Notes under the pieces: model-generated
Database searches by the model: none
Seen by the model: only the letters and a program-made list of their open reading frames with translations
Told to the model about the DNA's origin: nothing
Program-made: the position numbers and the translations under genes
Shown here: piece after piece, positions 6,043 to 6,745 of the stretch
How the letters are laid out: each line of letters starts with the position of its first letter
Position numbering within the stretch: position 1 is the stretch's first letter
Assembly (NCBI GenBank): GCA_038520475.1
Contig: JBCBLF010000257.1
Coordinates: 1 to 6,745 of the forward strand
Source of the DNA: JBCCWF01 sp038520475
Lineage (GTDB): Bacteria; Cyanobacteriota; Cyanobacteriia; CAKZMO01
DNA length: 6,745 bases
Direction of reading: 5' to 3'

Positions 6043-6315
6043 TCAGCGTTGTGAAACCCCATGCAAGCCAATTGCAGCCAAAATTGCACAGAGCAGAAAC
6101 CATACGCCTTCTGCAAACACGTTGATGCGGTGGATATTTTGTTGAGCATTGGCAGCAAATAACGTGGCGAGGTCTGATGAACTCTGCCGCAATTCGTCGA
6201 ATTGTTGATAAGCAACTTCGAGTGCGATCCAATCAATGAGGGCATAGTGTCCGAAGACCGCTAGTCCTGCAACACCTGGGATAATCACGAATATCACCAG
6301 CACAAAATAGCGCAT
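6043..6315 (-). CDS. Small two-helix membrane protein, hypothetical, 90 aa
   Basis: The ATG at 6315 is preceded by GGAGAGGAGAT, a strong Shine-Dalgarno with GGAG 7 nt from the start, which supports translation. The 90-aa product has a hydrophobic helix at about residues 2-23 (MRYFVLVIFVIIPGVAGLAV) and another at about 66-86 (FAEGVWFLLCAILAAIGLHG). Between them is a roughly 40-residue polar, helical loop (QQFDELRQSSSDLATLFAAN). The first helix could be a signal anchor. I know no function for it; it looks like a cyanobacterial conserved hypothetical. It converges on the rhomboid gene and shares the hairpin at 6014-6037. It lies about 150 bp downstream of tRNA-Leu on the same strand, but is separated from it by the tRNA terminator, so it probably has its own promoter in 6316-6404. 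Confidence 0.8.
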   Translation of the reverse strand: MRYFVLVIFVIIPGVAGLAVFGHYALIDWIALEVAYQQFDELRQSSSDLATLFAANAQQNIHRINVFAEGVWFLLCAILAAIGLHGVSQR

Positions 6316-6357
6316 ATCTCCTCTCCAATGGACTTTCTAGGTTCAAGATACCCGCTC

Positions 6358-6383
6358 AGCTGCTAATGGAATTAGCGACAGCT
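6358..6383. repeat. Small nested inverted repeat upstream of the small membrane protein gene
   Basis: GCTAAT at 6362-6367 is the reverse complement of ATTAGC at 6371-6376, with GGA between. AGCT at 6358-6361 and 6380-6383 flanks it. It lies about 45 bp upstream of the start codon at 6315, where an operator or a leader hairpin could sit. Its short length means chance is possible. Confidence 0.3.
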
Positions 6384-6404
6384 ATACCTATGGTTATAAG
6401 CAAA

Positions 6405-6441
6405 GATGGCGTTGGATTCATATTGTGAACCCAACGCCATC
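6405..6441 (-). terminator. Terminator of tRNA-Leu
   Basis: GATGGCGTTGG at 6405-6415 and CCAACGCCATC at 6431-6441 form a perfect 11-bp stem. After one A-C mismatch, four more pairs (TTCA/TGAA) extend it to a 5-nt loop. On the minus strand the stem is followed by TTTGCTTAT, a modest U-tract. It begins 28 bp after the 3' end of tRNA-Leu, so it most likely ends the tRNA transcript and insulates the small membrane protein gene. Confidence 0.8.
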
Positions 6442-6468
6442 CCAATTTTCTACCTTTCGCATGATTAA

Positions 6469-6550
6469 TGCGGATGGCGAGACTCGAACTCGCAAGGCAA
6501 AAGCCACACGCCCCTCAAACGTGCGCGTATACCAATTCCGCCACATCCGC
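6469..6550 (-). tRNA. tRNA-Leu, anticodon GAG
   Basis: The 82-nt minus-strand sequence folds as a class II tRNA. The acceptor stem GCGGATG pairs with CATCCGC, followed by discriminator A, as expected for leucine. The D arm has GCG/CGC stem pairs and GG in the loop. The anticodon stem CACGT/GCGTG encloses loop TTGAGGG, so the anticodon is GAG (6514-6516), reading CUC and CUU. The long variable arm has GGC TTTT GCC, and the T arm is GCGAG/CTCGC around TTCGAGT. The 3' CCA is not encoded, as is usual in cyanobacteria, and there is no intron. I derived this by hand folding. Confidence 0.97.
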
Positions 6551-6598
6551 ACAATTTGGAAGGAAAACACTGTCTAATGTTTCTCATTCCGGTCTTTA

Positions 6599-6627
6599 AG
6601 CATAAACCATATTGCTTCGACTGGGAA
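6599..6627 (-). promoter_or_regulatory. Candidate promoter for tRNA-Leu
   Basis: On the minus strand, TTCCCA (6622-6627) and TATGCT (6599-6604) are separated by exactly 17 bp. Each matches 4 of 6 positions of the sigma70-type -35 and -10 hexamers. Transcription would begin near 6592, giving a leader of about 42 nt before the mature tRNA 5' end. Spacing is ideal but the hexamers are imperfect. Confidence 0.35.
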
Positions 6628-6666
6628 TACCTTTTCAGGTTCATTATCGAATGTCTGACCCATGCG

Positions 6667-6745
6667 TCAGGTTAGTTGCTCCAGCACATATTCCACATCG
6701 ATAAACAGCGCTTTGCCGACATGGAGTAAGTTTCTCAATTGAATG
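6667..6745 (-). CDS. Probable C-terminal fragment of an unknown protein (5' end outside window)
   Basis: A minus-strand frame enters from the right edge and ends with TGA at 6667-6669, giving 25 readable residues that end LFIDVEYVLEQLT. The alternation of leucine, valine and charged residues looks like genuine protein with a closing helix. Another frame on this strand is also open to the edge, but its cysteine-rich reading is less protein-like. The fragment is too short to name. If real, it would be the gene upstream of tRNA-Leu on the same strand, with 116 bp between them holding the candidate tRNA promoter and nothing else I can identify. Confidence 0.4.
   Translation of the reverse strand, partial: IQLRNLLHVGKALFIDVEYVLEQLT

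Noticed and set aside
5903..6145. Plus-strand frame overlapping the rhomboid end and the small membrane gene
   Set aside because: It overlaps two better-supported genes and the terminator hairpin, and its start has no ribosome binding site.
6000..6245. Two minus-strand frames alternative to the 90-aa membrane protein
   Set aside because: They run through the terminator hairpin and lack a ribosome binding site, whereas the 90-aa frame has a strong one and two clear membrane helices.
1..6745. Mobile element, CRISPR array or defence island
   Set aside because: No transposase, integrase, spaced direct repeats or toxin/nuclease motifs were found on either strand; the genes are housekeeping or ordinary hypotheticals.

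Overview
This window is almost certainly cyanobacterial chromosomal DNA. The HIP1 octamer GCGATCGC occurs eight times (starting at 962, 1737, 2503, 2943, 3780, 5359, 5689 and 5972), about once per 0.8 kb. Several small proteins also read like cyanobacterial conserved hypotheticals. I cannot name a genus. The sequence comes from a draft assembly: 98 Ns (3508-3605) sit inside the valyl-tRNA synthetase gene.

Layout. At the left edge is the 3' end of a plus-strand HEAT-repeat gene (1-150). It converges on a minus-strand block, and a perfect 16-bp stem hairpin (190-232) lies in the gap between them. In transcription order (right to left) the minus block holds a 98-aa hypothetical protein (4838-5134), valS 5 bp downstream of it (2127-4832), a coiled-coil hypothetical protein (1392-1922), and a protein joining an N-terminal helix-turn-helix to a GrpE-like C-terminal domain (270-1007). 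The 384 bp at 1008-1391 hold no convincing gene. They do contain a short plus-strand ORF with a good ribosome binding site that runs antisense into the end of the coiled-coil gene.

To the right, a plus-strand rhomboid protease gene with complete active-site motifs (5263-6006) diverges from the valS block. It converges on a small minus-strand two-helix membrane protein (6043-6315), and a compact hairpin between them probably serves as a terminator. Next comes tRNA-Leu(GAG) on the minus strand (6469-6550), followed downstream by a long-stem terminator (6405-6441). The right edge holds what is probably the 3' end of another minus-strand gene.

Function. The window mixes translation functions (valS, tRNA-Leu) with a membrane protease and a possible chaperone-related regulator. 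valS and the 98-aa gene are close enough to be co-transcribed; I see no other obvious pathway cluster. No mobile element, CRISPR array or defence system is visible. The most unusual items are the HTH/GrpE-like fusion, the long palindrome inside the 98-aa ORF, the perfect convergent-gene hairpin, and the small antisense ORF.
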